Assembly (NCBI GenBank): GCA_030407315.1
Contig: JALQPE010002726.1
Location: forward strand, 1 to 64,000
Reading direction: 5' to 3'
DNA from: Asparagopsis taxiformis
Lineage: Eukaryota > Rhodophyta > Florideophyceae > Bonnemaisoniales > Bonnemaisoniaceae
Length of the DNA stretch: 64,000 bases
Part shown: one piece after another, positions 63,684-64,000 of the stretch
Layout of the letters: each line of letters starts with the position of its first letter
Position numbering within the stretch: the first letter of the stretch is position 1
The notes under the pieces: generated by a model
Database searches by the model: none
Seen by the model: only the letters and a program-made list of their open reading frames with translations
What the model was told of the DNA's origin: nothing
Position numbers and translations under genes: made by a program

Positions 63684-63998
63684 ATGTACAATCCGACATC
63701 GAACATTCTTCTCCTTTGCGTTGCTCTCCTTCGTTTTCCAATTGCGCAATTCACATGTGTCTCCACACTCAACATCTCCCGACCGGACGTCGCCGACCTC
63801 CACGAATGTCCTCCAAATCACTCCAATTACTTCTTTTCCTTGTTATCTTCACCACCCGTGCGTTTGCTCAATTCTTCCCACTGCACCCATGTCTTCATCC
63901 CAACACAATCGTCAATACCCAATGCCGAACACTATGTCCCAATCAAACAACCCGTGTCCTTCACCAAACCTGCACCTTGTCTCTTGCACGCCACATAG
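63684..63998 (+). CDS. Possible small secreted protein or first exon
   Basis: An ATG at 63,684 opens a frame of 104 codons with a good signal peptide (MYNPTSNILLLCVALLRFPI) followed by a Cys/Ser/Asn-rich stretch (FTCVSTLNISRPDVADLHEC; NSSHCTHVFIPTQSSIPNAE) and several N-glycosylation sites. It stops at the TAG at 63,996-63,998, two bases before the window edge. It may be complete, or the stop may lie in an intron of a longer gene that leaves the window. No family is recognised. Confidence 0.4.
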   Translation: MYNPTSNILLLCVALLRFPIAQFTCVSTLNISRPDVADLHECPPNHSNYFFSLLSSPPVRLLNSSHCTHVFIPTQSSIPNAEHYVPIKQPVSFTKPAPCLLHAT

Positions 63999-64000
63999 TG

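Overview
This is eukaryotic nuclear DNA: genes carry short GT-AG introns, Ty3/gypsy (Metaviridae-type) retrotransposons are abundant, satellites and fold-back repeats are common, and there is one nuclear-type tRNA-Ser. The organism cannot be fixed from the sequence. The gypsy pol at 39.6-42.6 kb reads like chromodomain elements known from oomycetes, so an oomycete or other zoosporic protist, or an early-diverging fungus, is my best guess (inference).

Layout. 1-6.6 kb: repeat-rich DNA with a 0.6 kb fold-back MITE, hairpins, a broken minus-strand gene of unknown function (about 1.86-4.08 kb) and a 35-bp satellite. 6.6-21.5 kb: an old plus-strand gypsy element (integrase and chromodomain only), split inside its integrase by a 12.18 kb LTR retrotransposon (7,525-19,706). 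The inserted element is on the minus strand, has 834-bp LTRs that look identical, a TGGAC target duplication and a polypurine tract. Besides gag-pol it holds an antisense coding region next to its 3' LTR, a fragment of RNA polymerase I subunit 2, and a piece resembling a trypsin-fold protease. 21.5-34.6 kb: a large repeat structure. Two inverted arms of roughly 500-bp satellite units (24.5-26.7 kb and 29.3-33.1 kb) surround a 2.6 kb single-copy core, with GGACGTCC/CTAGTA repeat blocks facing each other outside the arms. 34.6-39.6 kb: GC-rich retroelement-like DNA with one intact 742-codon gene of unknown function (minus strand). 39.6-43.1 kb: a 5'-truncated gypsy pol with a candidate 3' LTR.

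45-59.6 kb is the most interesting region: five head-to-tail minus-strand genes encoding 551-570 aa membrane proteins. Each has a signal peptide, a two-part extracellular domain, and three membrane helices plus a short pore-like segment. The order S1-M1-P-M3-S2-M4, the position of an S1 arginine and the S2 layout match ionotropic glutamate receptor-like (iGluR/PBP2-type) ligand-gated channels without an amino-terminal domain. The copies share intron positions (the most divergent lacks the third intron) and show a mosaic pattern suggesting gene conversion. The window ends with an orphan 438-aa membrane protein, the tRNA-Ser(AGA) and the start of a possible secreted protein.

Many single-base frameshifts interrupt the retroelement frames, several at short G or C runs, even in the element with identical LTRs. 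Some may be assembly errors. All domain calls were made by eye; no database search was possible.
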